Shown: positions 21,601 to 33,310, numbered from the stretch's first letter. The stretch is DNA of 64,000 bases from Absidia repens (GCA_002105175.1 MCGE01000011.1:124001-188000), one strand, 5' to 3'. Numbers and translations are program-made. The notes: generated by a model from the sequence alone, not told the origin.

Positions 21601-24600
21601 TGAACAGATCAAGATACGTACGAATTCTTGTTACCTTGGACTTGGGTTTGCTAGGGCTGTACTTGAAACCAAAGGTATTTTTCGCCGTGGAGCATGCAAT
21701 CTAGACCGAGGAACATATGAGACATTCATTTATAAGAATTAGAAGAATGGGATGGAGGAAGGGGCGATTTACCTGAGTAAGATGTGATTTTGATGGTGGC
21801 GGTGGTGGTACTGGTACTAGTGGACGGTCTTTCATCCAACGTAAGACCTCATCCTTGGAAGGCGGTGGGGCAGCTGGGGTCCAAACACGAATCGACGTGG
21901 GCGGTGCATGCCAAAGATGCTGTTGCTGAGAGCTGGGCAAATAACCACCCAAAGGTGACGGATCGAATGGTTTGAGATGATCAATGGATTTCGATACAAC
22001 CTTAAATTCCTTTCCAGAAAATATTTTCAGGGGCACCGATGATACATCTTCCACTTTGCTGTAATATGGCTCTTGATACACCACCGTTTTGTAAGCACTT
22101 GAAGAAGGAGAAGGAGGAGGTGGCGGCGGTTTGGCAAAAACATAATAGTTCGGATTTTGAGGTGTCTGAATAAATGCCGCAATGCTGCTGTTGTTGTTAG
22201 TGGTGTTGGTGTTGGTGTTGGTGTTGGTGTTGGTGTTGGTGTTGGTGTTGGTGTTGGTGTTGGTATTGATGTTGGTCATCCTCTCCAGCAAAGGGTTCGA
22301 CGGTGTGTTGTCAGTACCACCCAGTAAGTTGTGACTAAGTCCAACGCGTTGTTGCTCCGGTGACACTGGATCTATCCAAAACATATCTGATGTCCTCTGG
22401 CGCTGCTTGTCTTCGTCAGTCCTAGGCGACCACATGCCGTCAATGTTCTTGATAAAATAGCCTGATGACGATGAATCAGTCGATGTCGATGATACTTGTC
22501 TCGAAAATGTGGTTGCCGTCGTTGTTCTGTCGTTCGTTGCCGTTGATATTGATGGGTGTCTTGGTGCATTGAGGTAACGTCTACTGGAGAAAGTGTGCTG
22601 GTCGATAGAGAGATGAGACTTTTTGCTGCCATTCCTGTATCCATCATCGTCATCGTCATCCTCACAAATACCATCGTTTTGGGGAATCGTTTTTCGCTTT
22701 CTCTTATTGATTCGACTGAATGAAATTAAAAAGAAAACGTCAGTTCACTGATACACCATTCTTTTTTTTTTAAGGGATGAGGTATAAACTTACGCCTTCA
22801 TTGCCGGAGGTAATTCACTGACATCCAAAGGTTGCGTTGTTGTTAAAGATTCCATATTAATTGAAGCAGCTTGACGAACTGGAGCGGACGAAATATTTCC
22901 AAAGTCAATTTTTCGAGGCCTAACGAAATCAACTTGTTAGCATGACATCCTACCTTTTTTTTTTTTTTTTTTTTTTTTTTTGGGTCTATGTTTGCCTTAC
23001 CGAATCGGAAAATCATCTGGTTCACCCTCTTCAGCAGAATCGTAATTAATGGCCACAGCTGGTTTAGATGCTTCCGCTTGTTCAATCCATCGAATGAGCT
23101 CCGCATCCGTCACACCATTTTGGCTAAAAAGATCATCTTCATCTTCGTCGGTGTCGTCGTGTGCTGTGTTGCTAGGCACACCACTACCCATGTTGGATGG
23201 TTGTTGTTGTTCCTTTGCATCCTCGTCGTCATTGTTAACCATAAACGATTGTGATTGGCGTAACGATTCCATCACCTCTTCGTCCACGGTGGGCAACACC
23301 GATTTGGTCAATGAGCGGAAACGTGAAGGTGTTGCCATGATACTGTTGTAGTAGGTAGAGATGACAGACTCCATGGTTGGTGGTTGGGGCCGCAACGTAA
23401 ATTCTGGCCATTCAGCTGATGAAGAAGACGATGCTGATGTAGTGGTGGTAGAGGAGGGCTTATTGTTTTCCGATGAAGAGGGTATATCTGTAGAAGGTGA
23501 AGAAGTAGGCTGCTGCTGTTGCTGCTGTTGCTGTTGGGTTTGCTTTTGTTTCTGTACAAATTCTGAGAAACCTTTCGGATACAACGCTTCGACTGATTGA
23601 AAAGTGGTCATAATAGTGGGATAAGTATCATTCTCATCGAGCTGTTGCTGTTGCTGTTGTTCTAGCATGGTTTTGAGTATCGCACGTGTTTTTTCCTCCG
23701 TTGACCAAGGCTGCTGCTGATGTTGCTGATAATTTTCCTTGTTGTCGTCCTTCACCGATGGTATAGGCGTTGTTGTTTTCCATTGTTTCCGTCGCCGTTG
23801 TTCATCTTTCCATATTCCTGCCAAAGATTTCACCAGCTTGTCGTCGGCATCCCTTGCTTCCGTTGATGGTTGTTGTATTTCCTTGTTCAAATCCGCATGA
23901 ATATCCCGTTCCTTGATATCGAGTCGATTGACAATCATCATGACCGTAGTATCGATTTCCAGTTCACAATAACTTGTTCGTTCCATGCCCTGCCACTGCA
24001 AATACGAAGGGACGGAGGTTGCCGTGTAGATCGTTTCGTGCTGCGCCGATGGCGAAGTGGTGTTGGGTAACATGCTGCCGCTGTTTTTACTGTGATGAAG
24101 ATAAAGGGATTTCGATTGCTCCAGTAAGGGTTGCCGGAACTGTGTCCCACGAGCCAACGGAGAAGGAGAAGTCGGTGTGTCGGAGGATTGTGCATCGTAG
24201 TTGCAATGGTCGTCGTCGTTATGAGCGAAAAGGCGAATCCAATCCATACCAAAGAGATTATAGTCCATCAAGAATTGAAGTTCAAATGAGACATGTGATT
24301 CGTATGGCTGATAAAAGGTGTTCATCACAATACTATTTTGTAGAATTTCGGCAATACGTTGACGTTCCGCTGGATTGGTGTAATAGATCTTGAGAAATGT
24401 TTTGTATTGTACATGGTAGCCATAAAACGGAATTCCCTTGACAAGTACAACTGCTGCAATATGCTGGTCATCGTTGGGTCCACGCTTTTGTTGATCATAG
24501 CTAAGGCAAATGGCTTTGTTTAAAGACATACCAAATTGATAAACATTTTGCTGTAACTGTTGTTGGTCATCGGTCATAGTCCATGGGTATGGTACATAGA

Positions 24601-24862
24601 AATAAGGATATACCTATAAAAAAAAGTATAGAGTAATCATATAAGTAAAGATCTGGTTTTATCCAAAGACATTACAAGATATATTTACTTGATGTATGTG
24701 TAAACACGTTTTTTGTCCTCCTGGCGTCGATCCAAAGATACGAAGCACGGGCACCTTCTTCATCGGCAAGTCGCTAAATGGGCAATAGTGAGAATCATAG
24801 GATCCAGGCTCCGTCAAGTAATGATCAATGTTGACAATACGTATGGATATATAAGGCTTCAT
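18031..24862 (-). CDS. REV3: DNA polymerase zeta catalytic subunit (REV3)
   Basis: Family-B polymerase of translesion synthesis, acting in the nucleus with Rev7 and the Pol31/Pol32-type subunits. About 15 exons are read leftward. The start at 24862 gives MKPYISIRIVNIDHYL, followed by PVLRIFGSTPGGQKTCLHIH and VYPYFYVPYP, as in other REV3 N-termini. A long low-complexity middle (22.0-24.6 kb, rich in Gln, Ser, Pro and an Asn-Thr repeat) precedes the conserved core. That core has the exonuclease-like domain with DPDILAGYELHNSSWGYLIE (about 21120-21200), motif A DFQSLYPS (about 20260-20283), motif B with NVTYGYTSASFSGRMPC (about 19690-19745) and motif C YGDTDS (about 19499-19516). The last two exons hold the C-terminal cysteine clusters: a CIIC pair, a CDDC pair, then CQNC and CDSLDC. 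These form the zinc-finger and Fe-S binding region. All key motifs are intact, so it should be active. Confidence 0.96.
22194..22276 (-). repeat. In-frame hexanucleotide microsatellite in REV3 (Asn-Thr repeat)
   Basis: About ten tandem GGTGTT hexamers on the plus strand, read on the coding strand as an alternating Asn-Thr run. It lies in the poorly conserved linker of REV3, so length changes in 6-bp steps would keep the frame. Confidence 0.9.
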
Positions 24863-25000
24863 AACACATGCTGATAAGATAGATAGGAAAAGACAAAAAT
24901 AAATAAAAAGTTGGAAGGAAAGCAAAAAACACGGTATGCAAAATGATTTTTTTTTTATTTGTCGGGAACTAAAAAATCTAACCAAAGGATAATATAATAG

Positions 25001-26005
25001 CTAATCTTGTTTCTTGAGATCAAAGGGTAAGCCAGCCGATTCTCGTAGCACTATTAAGAATAAATCAATTTCAATATATATTATCACTTATGATGTATTT
25101 TTTTTTATTAATGCCTTACCACCGACGACTGCAGCCACATCAGAGTTGCCACGTTGATTTTGCAAGGTGGCGAGATGTTTTTGGAAGACCTTCGTCAAGG
25201 GCAGATCAGCACCGACCTGATTCGCCAATCCCATAATATGCTGTGTGTCTTTTTGAGCACCATCGAGAGAGAATTTGACTTGATCATTGTAGGATTCATC
25301 GACCATGCGTTGTGAGTAATCGACAAATGGGGTATTGGCAAAGAGCGTATCCACCAAAGCCTTGACGTTTTCTTGACCCACACCGGCCGCTTCACCCAAC
25401 GTCAGACCTTCCGCCACCGATTCAATCAGTGCAAACACAAAATAGTTGCCGCATAGTTTCAGTCGTAATGCCGCACCCACATCGTCACCCACATCCAACA
25501 CGGTTTTGCCAAACACGCCATCAATATAATGTCGTCGTACGTTCTGTCGATCTGCTGCTGTGCCGCCTGATAGCAATGGAATCAGCAACCCCTGACGTGC
25601 TCTTGGAGGTGCGCCCATGACTGGACAACTAAGGTAAATCACACCCGCCTGAGTTGCTTGTGCTGCTACTGCCGCTGCTGTTTCCGGTGCAATCGTCGCC
25701 TGCTCCACAATGACCGTCCCTTTTTTTAACAATCCTGACCCAATCAATTGACCACCAATGATGGCCTGGACCGCTGCATCGTCAAACAGACATGAAAATA
25801 TCACATCCGCTTCTTGTGCCACTTGTTGGAGTGTGTCGGCCACAGTGACGTGCTGTCCGCTTTGCTCAGCTAGTTCTTGGGCTTTGCTGATCGTGCGATT
25901 GTATGCCAGTAAAGGTGGTTCGCCATCTTTTTTCAGTTTGTTTGCAATGTGAAGAGCAATTTCATAGCCAATTTTCCCCAAGCCAATGTATGCGATTTGT
26001 ACCAT
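25001..26005 (-). CDS. NAD(P)-dependent beta-hydroxyacid dehydrogenase (HIBADH/GLYR-like)
   Basis: Two exons (25120-26005 and 25001-25050) give 312 codons, 311 residues. The N-terminal Rossmann fold shows YIGLGKIGYEIA (GxGxxG variant) and LLAYNRT. The substrate-binding signature is SCPVMGAPPRARQG, and the catalytic lysine lies in LRLKLCGNYFVFALIE, matching KLxxN of this superfamily. The C-terminal helical part includes the KDTQHIMGLANQVG segment. The superfamily reduces or oxidises small beta-hydroxyacids (3-hydroxyisobutyrate, tartronate semialdehyde, 6-phosphogluconate); which one cannot be told here. No mitochondrial presequence is seen, so a cytosolic role is more likely than classic valine catabolism. 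The REV3 start lies only 139 bp downstream of its stop in the same orientation. Confidence 0.88.
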
Positions 26006-26098
26006 GGTGTTTAAGAATTAAAAAAAAAAAAAAAAAGAGTTTAAGAGTGATTTTGTTTCTGAGCTAAAAAAAAAAAAAAAAAAAAAAAAATCCCCTGC

Positions 26099-26108
26099 TT
26101 TTTATATA
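26099..26108 (-). promoter_or_regulatory. Candidate TATA box of the beta-hydroxyacid dehydrogenase gene
   Basis: The minus strand reads TATATAAAAA about 95 nt upstream of the start codon, just downstream of a GCATTGG. Spacing suits a fungal TATA promoter. An A run (26067-26090) and T run (26120-26136) flank it and may exclude nucleosomes. Confidence 0.45.
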
Positions 26109-26136
26109 CCAATGCATATTTTTTTTTTTTTTTTTG

Positions 26137-26741
26137 GGAGCTACGCATTCACCAAATGTGGATGATTTATTTCCCGGTGGCATTGGCATTGTGTCACCTG
26201 GGAGCAACTGAGATACCATAAATACACTTCCGAAGTGATTTATTTCATCTCTTCATATGCTATATCTATAATGATTCATCGTATAACATATATATATATA
26301 TGCATCTATAAAAATGACAGTGGGTGAGGTCACCATATTGGTTTTTCTGGGGGGGGGATTTGGAGGATCATTCGGTCTCTGAACTCACTAAAAAAGGTAA
26401 GATAAGGGATAAGATGGATTATTAATAACTAAGCCTTTGTAATCAGTTAGTCATAAACGATACAAAATAGTATCACACTGTAATAATATTCCATTCAAGC
26501 ATCATGTATAAGTTCAGACAAAATGATAAAAATTTTATTAGAGTATTACAAAAACAATAAAATTAAAAACAATGATATAATGGGATAGGAAGGCGAAGGG
26601 TATAATAAACTAGAGGTACAGAAAGTAGGGGGGAAAAAAGGGCATAGACCATAAAACTATACTGTAAACATAAAGGGAAGGTGGAGAGAATGTGAGAGAA
26701 GCATAAACGGCAAACTAAACTAGCTAGAGCGGGAGCGAGGA
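26137..26741. other. Intergenic region, AT-rich
   Basis: Contains a (TA) microsatellite at 26288-26301, a G run at 26350-26358 and the 3' flank of the Ser-rich protein gene (a candidate AATAAA on the minus strand near 26530). No other gene seen. Confidence 0.4.
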
Positions 26742-28124
26742 TCAAAGAACACCGATTCTTGATTTTTTGTTTCGATTGATGGTCAAGCGGTTGAAAATTT
26801 TCCATATCCGTCCCACTGTGGAAGTTGGCGGTGGTACCGGTGGAGACGAGGTCAGAGGATCGTCGATAGTGGTATCGGGGTCTTTCTTTGATGTCTGTGT
26901 TGGTTCGACGTATTTCCTATCAGTGGATCGTCTAAAGGAGTTAAAGAAGGGGCGAGGCGTATCTTTCGCGACGGTTGGTCCTGCTGTTGTTACTGTTGTG
27001 GAGTCTACAGTGGGAGTAGTCGGACGTGTAAAGAGAGATTTGAGTTTGGTCGATAAAGAAGCTGCAGGCTTTTGTGGTAGTACTTGCGAGGACTGTTTTT
27101 TCTTCATTCCGGGAGGTGTGGATGGTGGCTTTGGTAAATCGTCTAATATTGATGATGGCCATAATCGTGATAAAGTGAATCGATTAGGAGAAGATGCAGG
27201 CTGTTGTTGGGGTTGCTGATGTTGCTGCTGCTGAGATGGAGCCGTTTTTGTCCGCTTTTTCACAAAGAGTGTTCTCTTCCCTGATTGGCTGTTTTTGGCT
27301 GTATGGATGGCAGTCTCCGCTTCCAAGTTGGCATGATGGTTGTCAGTGGTCGAGGAGGATGGCTGAGAGAAGAGTTTTCGTAAAGATGCCACGGTGCCAG
27401 TTTTGGGTTCCAATGCCGAAATATGATTATCTAGTGTGATAGGATGGTGTGAGTGCTGCTGCCCGCCTCTTTGGAAAAATGATCGTAGGGAGCGAACGGT
27501 GCCATGTTGTACGGAGCTGCTCAAGGATGCTGGTCGACTACCATTGGTGATATGTGAGATAGAACCATCTTCGGAAATGGACGATATGCTTGGACGAATA
27601 TATGGGGAAGAGGTGATGGAGGCCGTTCTGCTGCTGCTATTGCTGTTGGGTATGAGTCTAGGAGAACGTGGCGGAGGAGGTGCGATACGTGCAATATCCC
27701 GAGGATCGGCTTCTGCTACCGGTAAAAAGTGACAATCATTGTGAAACGGAAAAGCTAGTGAACGTGGTGATGAATAGACAAGGTCAGGTTGGCGTGGAGA
27801 ATGGTCCAAGTGTTTCTTCATTGGTCGTTTCTTCTTTTTGGTGGTGGATGTGGTGGTGTCCGTTTTAAATGAGCAAGCAGTAGATGAGTTGTCATGGTGG
27901 TCTTGCTCCTCCCTATGTTTTTGTTGGTCCTTTTCAATATGATGAGGCAATGGTGATGAACGAAGTGAATGGTAGCCACTGTCGGTTCCTGAGACGTCAG
28001 ACGAACTAGCTGATGATCGTGATTGCTGTTGCTGTTGCTGTTGTTGCTGTTGCTTGAATAATTGATGCTGGTTTCTTAAAGTGGCATAATGATCACGCCT
28101 TGAACTTGAAGAATGGAAATACAT
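26742..28124 (-). CDS. Ser/Thr/Gln-rich basic protein of unknown function
   Basis: An uninterrupted 460-residue ORF. It opens with MYFHSSSSRRDHYATLRNQ, then a Gln run, and is dominated by Ser, Thr, Pro and basic residues. A motif recurs three to four times in diverged form: VRSLRSFFQRG, VASLRKLFSQP, LSTKLKSLFTRP and PRPFFNSFRRS, all of the type basic-Leu-x-Ser/Lys-Phe-Phe. The extreme C-terminus, VGRIWKIFNRLTINR, is similar. An in-frame stop (TAG) lies just upstream of the ATG. A possible 5'-UTR intron runs from GTAAGTATC near 28270 to an acceptor at about 28136. The short amphipathic repeats could be membrane- or partner-binding motifs. Family not recognised. Confidence 0.7.
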   Translation of the reverse strand: MYFHSSSSRRDHYATLRNQHQLFKQQQQQQQQQQSRSSASSSDVSGTDSGYHSLRSSPLPHHIEKDQQKHREEQDHHDNSSTACSFKTDTTTSTTKKKKRPMKKHLDHSPRQPDLVYSSPRSLAFPFHNDCHFLPVAEADPRDIARIAPPPPRSPRLIPNSNSSSRTASITSSPYIRPSISSISEDGSISHITNGSRPASLSSSVQHGTVRSLRSFFQRGGQQHSHHPITLDNHISALEPKTGTVASLRKLFSQPSSSTTDNHHANLEAETAIHTAKNSQSGKRTLFVKKRTKTAPSQQQQHQQPQQQPASSPNRFTLSRLWPSSILDDLPKPPSTPPGMKKKQSSQVLPQKPAASLSTKLKSLFTRPTTPTVDSTTVTTAGPTVAKDTPRPFFNSFRRSTDRKYVEPTQTSKKDPDTTIDDPLTSSPPVPPPTSTVGRIWKIFNRLTINRNKKSRIGVL

Positions 28125-28884
28125 CCAAGATCTATATACTTTGGAAAGAGAAAATGAAAAGTAAAACTAAAAGAAAAAAAAAAAGAGGGGTACACGGGGT
28201 TTTAATTTGTAAGCGGACACAGATCACACACACTCAAAATGTAGTGTGACCAGGACAGCAATGATACTTACATTGTTTGGTGTGTAAGATGATCATCATT
28301 GATGCCAGTTTAGATAAAAATATCTTTTACATAAATAAGATTTCCATCTCTGAAAAACAAAAAAAAAAAAACAAAAAAAAACATATACTGTAGTATCCTT
28401 TCATAGTGTAATTAAACACCAGTAGTAATTAACGCAATGGTATATGTTTCTATGTGGCACATTTGGTTTCACTGTTTTGATGATGGCATCCACTGACCCT
28501 GGTGCAGTATTTTCTATGATCACGTTTCTTTAGTAACAATTCACAGCTATGCCGCCAATGACCGATATGAGATTAGTTATCTGCATCTTCAAAACCCACC
28601 CACCCCCAGTCCATCCACACGTTCCAGATTCCTTTGCCCAACCAACGTAGCAATGCCTATATATTGTTCCCATCATCTTCATTATTAATACCCCAACCCC
28701 CGAATTCTACCTTGTAGGACAATGACGGTTCATTGCAAACACAAAAAAAGTAAAAATAAAAACTTCACGATAGGATAAACTCATTGTTTTATTTATTTCT
28801 AGATGATCCTCAGAAGGTCAATGAATAATATATACAAATAACAAAATGCAAATCACTACTACTACACTAAAAACTAAGATTATT
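28125..28884. other. Intergenic region between NTH1 and the Ser-rich protein gene
   Basis: The left part is the likely 5' UTR and promoter of the Ser-rich gene, with a candidate 5'-UTR intron at about 28136-28275. The rest is unremarkable; 28580-28720 is C-rich on the plus strand (CCCACCCACCCCC). No ORF of note. Confidence 0.4.
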
Positions 28885-30272
28885 CTACCAATCCAGATTT
28901 TCCTTTTTGATTTTGCTTTCACCATCACCGACTTCCTCTTGTTTTGGATTTGAAAAGTAGACCGATGTTTCTTCTTTGACTTGTTCCAACTTGATTTCTT
29001 TAAGTGAGGTGCCTTCTTGTTTGACCGTCAGCTTCTTCTTATCCATTGTTACTTTTCGCTTGACACTCGACGAAGGACAGGTATCATTGACTGGACATTC
29101 ACCGCATTTGGGACCTCGAGGTAAACACATGATTTGACCAAATCCAACCAGCATTGGATTGATTTCCCGCCAATGTTCCTTGGGTAGCCATGATTGTAAA
29201 TTCTATATAAAACAATATCAGTTCTATTGAATACTCTCTGGTCATTGGTATGATTTCTTTTTCTTTCTTTCGGTGGTTGGACTTACAAGTCTTGTATCCT
29301 CCGGCCCCCCTTTTTCAGTACGACACCATCCAAGTCGATTGGCTATTCGATGCACATGAACATCTACACCAATCCCCATATTTCTGAAAGTAAAAAAAAA
29401 AAAAAAAAAAGGTAATTGTAATGTCAGTGGGTCCAGTTCCCATGTTTTTTTTTTTTTTTGGATGATCATGATTTACTTTTGCCATGCACATTGTAAAGCT
29501 AAGTATCCCATTTTCGGTCCTATATGCCACACACACAAAAGACATCCTATTAATATCCTTCTCATCATTGTCATGATCTTACATATATCTATTTTGATAA
29601 CTTACCTACACCGGGCAATGCCATCAGACCTTCTATAGTATCTGGAATATCCCCGTGATAGCCATCTTCCAAAATCAGGGCGGTTTTCTTGATATAGGCG
29701 GCCTTCTTGGTATGAAATCCAACCGAGCGAATCAGGTGATCCAATTGGGCCTCATCGACAGCCAAGATACTTTGTAAACACAGTCCACCAGGTAACGTCG
29801 CCTGCAACACCTTGACAGCCGCACTGGTCACGGTATCTTTGGTTTGGGAGGACAACATGAGCGCCACCAAGGTTTGAAACCGTTGCTGCTTGGGTGGCAC
29901 GTCCCGCTGTGCTAATCGTTCACACCCCATGGTATCCACCACCGCTTCATGATGTTCTCGGTACACTTTGATCTTATTGAAGGTGTCGTGCCAGTCAGCT
30001 GGAGGCACAGTATTGCTCTTTTTCGCTTTCTTTTCCGCTGCTGCTGCTGCTGCTGCTGTTGTTGTTGTTGTTGTTGTTGTTGTCACTTGCTCTTGTTCGT
30101 CTTTCACTGTTGTTGTCGTCGTTGTAGCGGGAGTCGTTGATCTTGATAATGTTTTCCGTTTATTTTGTAGTGGTACCGATGGTTTGAATTTTTTATCAGG
30201 AGCATTCTTTGTTGTAGCTGATAGAGTAGATTCAGCAGTTCGCTTTGTCAACCTCGTACTTCGGCGTTGCAT
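28885..30272 (-). CDS. NTH1: Endonuclease III homologue, DNA glycosylase/AP lyase (NTH1)
   Basis: Base-excision repair enzyme removing oxidised pyrimidines, expected in nucleus and/or mitochondria. Four exons (29606-30272, 29477-29519, 29287-29383, 28885-29202) sum to 375 codons, 374 residues. The N-terminal extension is basic with a Thr-then-Ala run. The catalytic core starts near [20 protein letters not shown]. The helix-hairpin-helix is [17 protein letters not shown], with the catalytic lysine reconstituted across an intron. The catalytic aspartate lies in [15 protein letters not shown]. The 4Fe-4S loop is C-x6-C-x2-C-x5-C in [18 protein letters not shown] Lys/Glu-rich tail follows the cluster. 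The gene is divergent from the phosphatase gene with 235 bp between the start codons. Confidence 0.95.
30039..30084 (-). repeat. Trinucleotide repeat in NTH1 coding for Thr and Ala runs
   Basis: GCT and GTT triplets in tandem on the plus strand are read on the coding strand as a run of Thr followed by a run of Ala, in the dispensable N-terminal extension. Confidence 0.9.
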
Positions 30273-30507
30273 TGTTATATATCAAAAAAAAAAAAAAAAA
30301 AAAAAAGAGGGGCGTGGAAAAACGAACAGATGTTAATGGACAAAAAAAAAAATCACTCCGCGGAGTTTTGGACCCCAGATTGGGCAACACCTTTGTGTCG
30401 CCAATCAATTTGCTACCCCATTGGCCCTAATCTATAAAAATAACCCGCATATCATTTCTTTTCTCTCTCTCTTTCTCTCCCTTTCCTCATCAACAACCTA
30501 ATACCAA
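30273..30507. promoter_or_regulatory. Bidirectional promoter between NTH1 and the PHOSPHO-type phosphatase gene
   Basis: This 235-bp gap separates two divergent start codons. For the rightward gene, TATAAAAA lies at 30433-30440, 68 bp before the ATG, followed by a CT-rich leader (30455-30485). CCAAT occurs at 30401-30405 and an inverted ATTGG at 30419-30423. An A run lies near the NTH1 start (30282-30305). Confidence 0.6.
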
Positions 30508-31739
30508 ATGAAAGCCGAAAAGAATCTTGCTGTCTTTGATTTTGACTGGTAAGGCTTTTGTGTGTGTTTGTGTGAGTGACTGGTGAGTGGGGTTTTGCTA
30601 GAGTGTATTCGCTCCAATGTCATTCCCTTTAGGTCCTTGATTGAACAAGACAGTGACTTTTGGACCATATCCAACTTATCCGCAAGCCAATGGGCCGCTT
30701 TTCAGACCAAAAAAGAAACCCAGTGGACTGACTTGGTGTAAGCAAGGAAATAAAAATTACGGTGGTTTTGGAGGAAAAAAACGAACTTGACTGACTATTA
30801 TGGGGGGGGGGTTACGAAATAGGGACCAGACTTTATGTCAATTACAGGACAACGGAGTGACGTTAGAACAAGTGGACCAAGTGCTTCAAAAAATTCCCTT
30901 TGTAAGTTGTGTATAAGAAAAAGAAACGACATGGATGATTGCTTACTCCATTATTATTACACTCATGAAAAAAGACACCCGCTATGATTAGCACATTGAA
31001 GCAATTGAATGAACATGGAACTCGGGTATTGGTTCTCTCGGACGCCAATACATATTTTATTGAAACAATCTTAAAGGTAAGTAAAAAGATGATTACAACC
31101 AGGGAGGGGTGGGGTGGAAGAGGAACGATTTTAACTCGTATGATTCTCAATTATTCGTCATATCAACGTTATCTATCTATCAGGCGTATGGTGTTCGTGA
31201 TCTAGTGCATGATATCATTACAAATCCAGCCTATTATGATGATACTCAACGTCTTCGCATTCGTCGTCGCATCTTGGCTACCGCTCCTCCTCATCAATGC
31301 CCTCATGTATGTGCCATCAATATTTGTAAAGGTATAGTACACTTAAGGTTTGCTTTTTTAAAGTTTGAACTTTATATTCATCCTTTTTACTCCTCTTTTG
31401 ATGTAGGTCAAGAATTAGATCGATATATTCAGGCACATGGTCCATTTCAAAAGATCATGTATGTGGGTGATGGCAAAGTAAGTATTGGTAGTAAAGGGGA
31501 GAAACAACGATATGTTAGCAGCTCAAGGAATTGATCACGCCCCATTTTTTTAACCATTGTAGAACGATTATTGTCCAGCCACTCATTTGAGGGAAGGCGA
31601 CCGTATGTTTGTTCGATCGGATAAAGCGCTGTCTCGATACCTTGAAAACGCTGCTTTGGTAGCCGCCATCAAAGCTGAGATTACTTATTGGGATACTTCG
31701 GAAATAGTCAGAACGGCGGTGGTTGCCGAACGCTTATAG
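30508..31739 (+). CDS. PHOSPHO1/PHOSPHO2-type HAD phosphatase
   Basis: Seven exons (30508-30548, 30633-30737, 30823-30901, 30975-31076, 31184-31331, 31407-31477, 31563-31739) sum to 241 codons, 240 residues, the usual family size. HAD motif I is FDFDWSLIEQDSD, with nucleophile and acid aspartates reconstituted across intron 1. Motif II is VLVLSDAN, and the acidic motif IV is MYVGDGKNDYCP. IPFTPAM is a typical PHOSPHO segment. Animal relatives hydrolyse phosphoethanolamine/phosphocholine or pyridoxal 5'-phosphate; the substrate cannot be chosen here. There is no targeting signal, so it is probably cytosolic. Confidence 0.92.
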
Positions 31740-31857
31740 ATATGATATTAGTTTACTCCTTTTACTGTAGTGTTTAGATCAAAGGCAGGGTCTTCCTCAT
31801 GGGGACTTTGTCAGTTTTAGTTTCTTAGTTTTTATTTTTACCTATTTACTTTTTTTG

Positions 31858-31863
31858 AATAAA
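31858..31863 (+). terminator. Polyadenylation signal of the PHOSPHO-type gene
   Basis: AATAAA lies 119 nt after the stop codon, preceded by a T-rich stretch. Position and context fit a fungal 3' end. Confidence 0.5.
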
Positions 31864-31913
31864 ATATCCGGCCCTTTTTTTAATGCAATGACTACATGAT
31901 GATAAGCAGAGGT

Positions 31914-31946
<33 letters not shown>

Positions 31947-32559
31947 TAAATGACAATATCATAGGACGATGATGCGTTTGTATTCATTAACGTTCGGCTA
32001 AACAAAGTCATCGTTTCACTATGATTGGGTGCATTAAGCGTTTTTAGAACAGCCATATCTTACGTTTTCTTTTTTTCTTTTTTTTTTTTTTGCCTCCTCG
32101 GTATGATCAGAGACGTATGGGTAGTTCCATAGCAAACAATCCAGGGTCCTGGTCAATTGCCACATGGGCGTCCAAAGTCAAAAATAGGAAATTCCCGACT
32201 GCTCGGGCATAAAAAAGCACCAACAAGTTTGATTTAATAGCTAAACGTTGTTCGCTTTAACCCAAATTTGGTAGACAATATATCGACGGAATTCGTATAT
32301 GGTCTAACATAAAATTAAGCAAGAGAGAGAGAGAAAAAAAAAAGAGAGATTTGGTATAGTTAACTGCATGAAATGTGGTTTGGGGGTGAGGAAAGGGATT
32401 GGGACGTCTAAGCAATCTGTAGAGTCCACCCTTCTTTTTTTGGACAGGGGATGGAGGGTATTTTCATTTGTGAGTATCAGATTATCTGCCTCAGACAACA
32501 GATTGTCATTCAAAGGGGTAAGTCTTGAGACATTTCTACTTTACACTCCCAAATACAAA
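31864..32559. other. Intergenic region with one ambiguous open stretch
   Basis: Contains T runs at 31917-31945 and 32072-32090. Between 32304 and 32565 both strands are open for 65-70 codons. The minus-strand frame (MNDNLLSEADNLIL, later KKRRVDSTDCLDVPIPFLTP) looks somewhat protein-like, but there is no family match or splice support. Left unassigned. Confidence 0.35.
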
Positions 32560-33310
32560 AGCTGATATGTACGTGAGTTTTGGTTCATTGAGCACTTTGG
32601 GAACTGGTTCCTGCGCTCACAAATTAGTCATAATAACGACTTTGCGTATTATCTAATGGGCCATAATAGAGTGTATCAAAAGAACATATTTTACTGATGC
32701 ATCAGTAACAGTCAAAACTAAACTAAAGGTGTCATATTTATTGTAAAAAAGGACATTGTGGAGGTAGCATGAGTGAGGCTATCGGTAGGTCTGACGAAGG
32801 GCCAACACTAATTTAAAGGTGCGATTGTAAAACGGGATCTAACATATTCATGACGAGAGAAAATTTAAAGGAATGACTTTTATTGAATCATAACGCTGGT
32901 AAATACTCATCAAAAGAGATGATGGTAGTAAAAACGGGATCTATTGCACAAGACATGAGAATGACTAATGGGACATTTTTCATTGAAGGATGTAAGAAGA
33001 CACATATTTTATTTATATATAGGTACAAGCTATGGACAAACTATTATTAAAATAATACTAAACTAAGCTAATGGAGGTTCCAAAAAGCCCAATTCACGGT
33101 AGTCCCAAATCCTAGATCCAAAATGAAAGGAGTTCCCCATGCATGTTGTAATCCCTGATCTGAAAACGCTTCTAAGCTAATCCTGACACTAATCTAAGAT
33201 CACCATAGTCTCAAAGAAGTTAAATGGTGAAAGAAAAAGAGAAGAAAAAAAAAAAAGAGAGACGAACAGGGGGGAGGGCTGGGAATAGAAATCCACGTGG
33301 GCTGGATTTG
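32560..33310 (+). repeat. Dispersed repeat copy (long form), core box at 33120-33141
   Basis: Carries the core in the variant AAATGAAAGGAGTTCCCCAT. Upstream blocks shared with the 48.5-49.5 kb copy include ACATATTTTA(C/T)TGA, GTAAAA(C/T)GGG(A/T)T and ATTTTATTTATATATAGG. Downstream come CTTCTAAGCTAATCCTGACAC, a purine-rich tract and a CACGTG (33294-33299). Confidence 0.8.

Noticed and set aside
23361..23600. Plus-strand ORF rich in Cys and Val within REV3
   Set aside because: Antisense of CAG/CAA Gln repeats and Ser-rich linker; a composition artefact.
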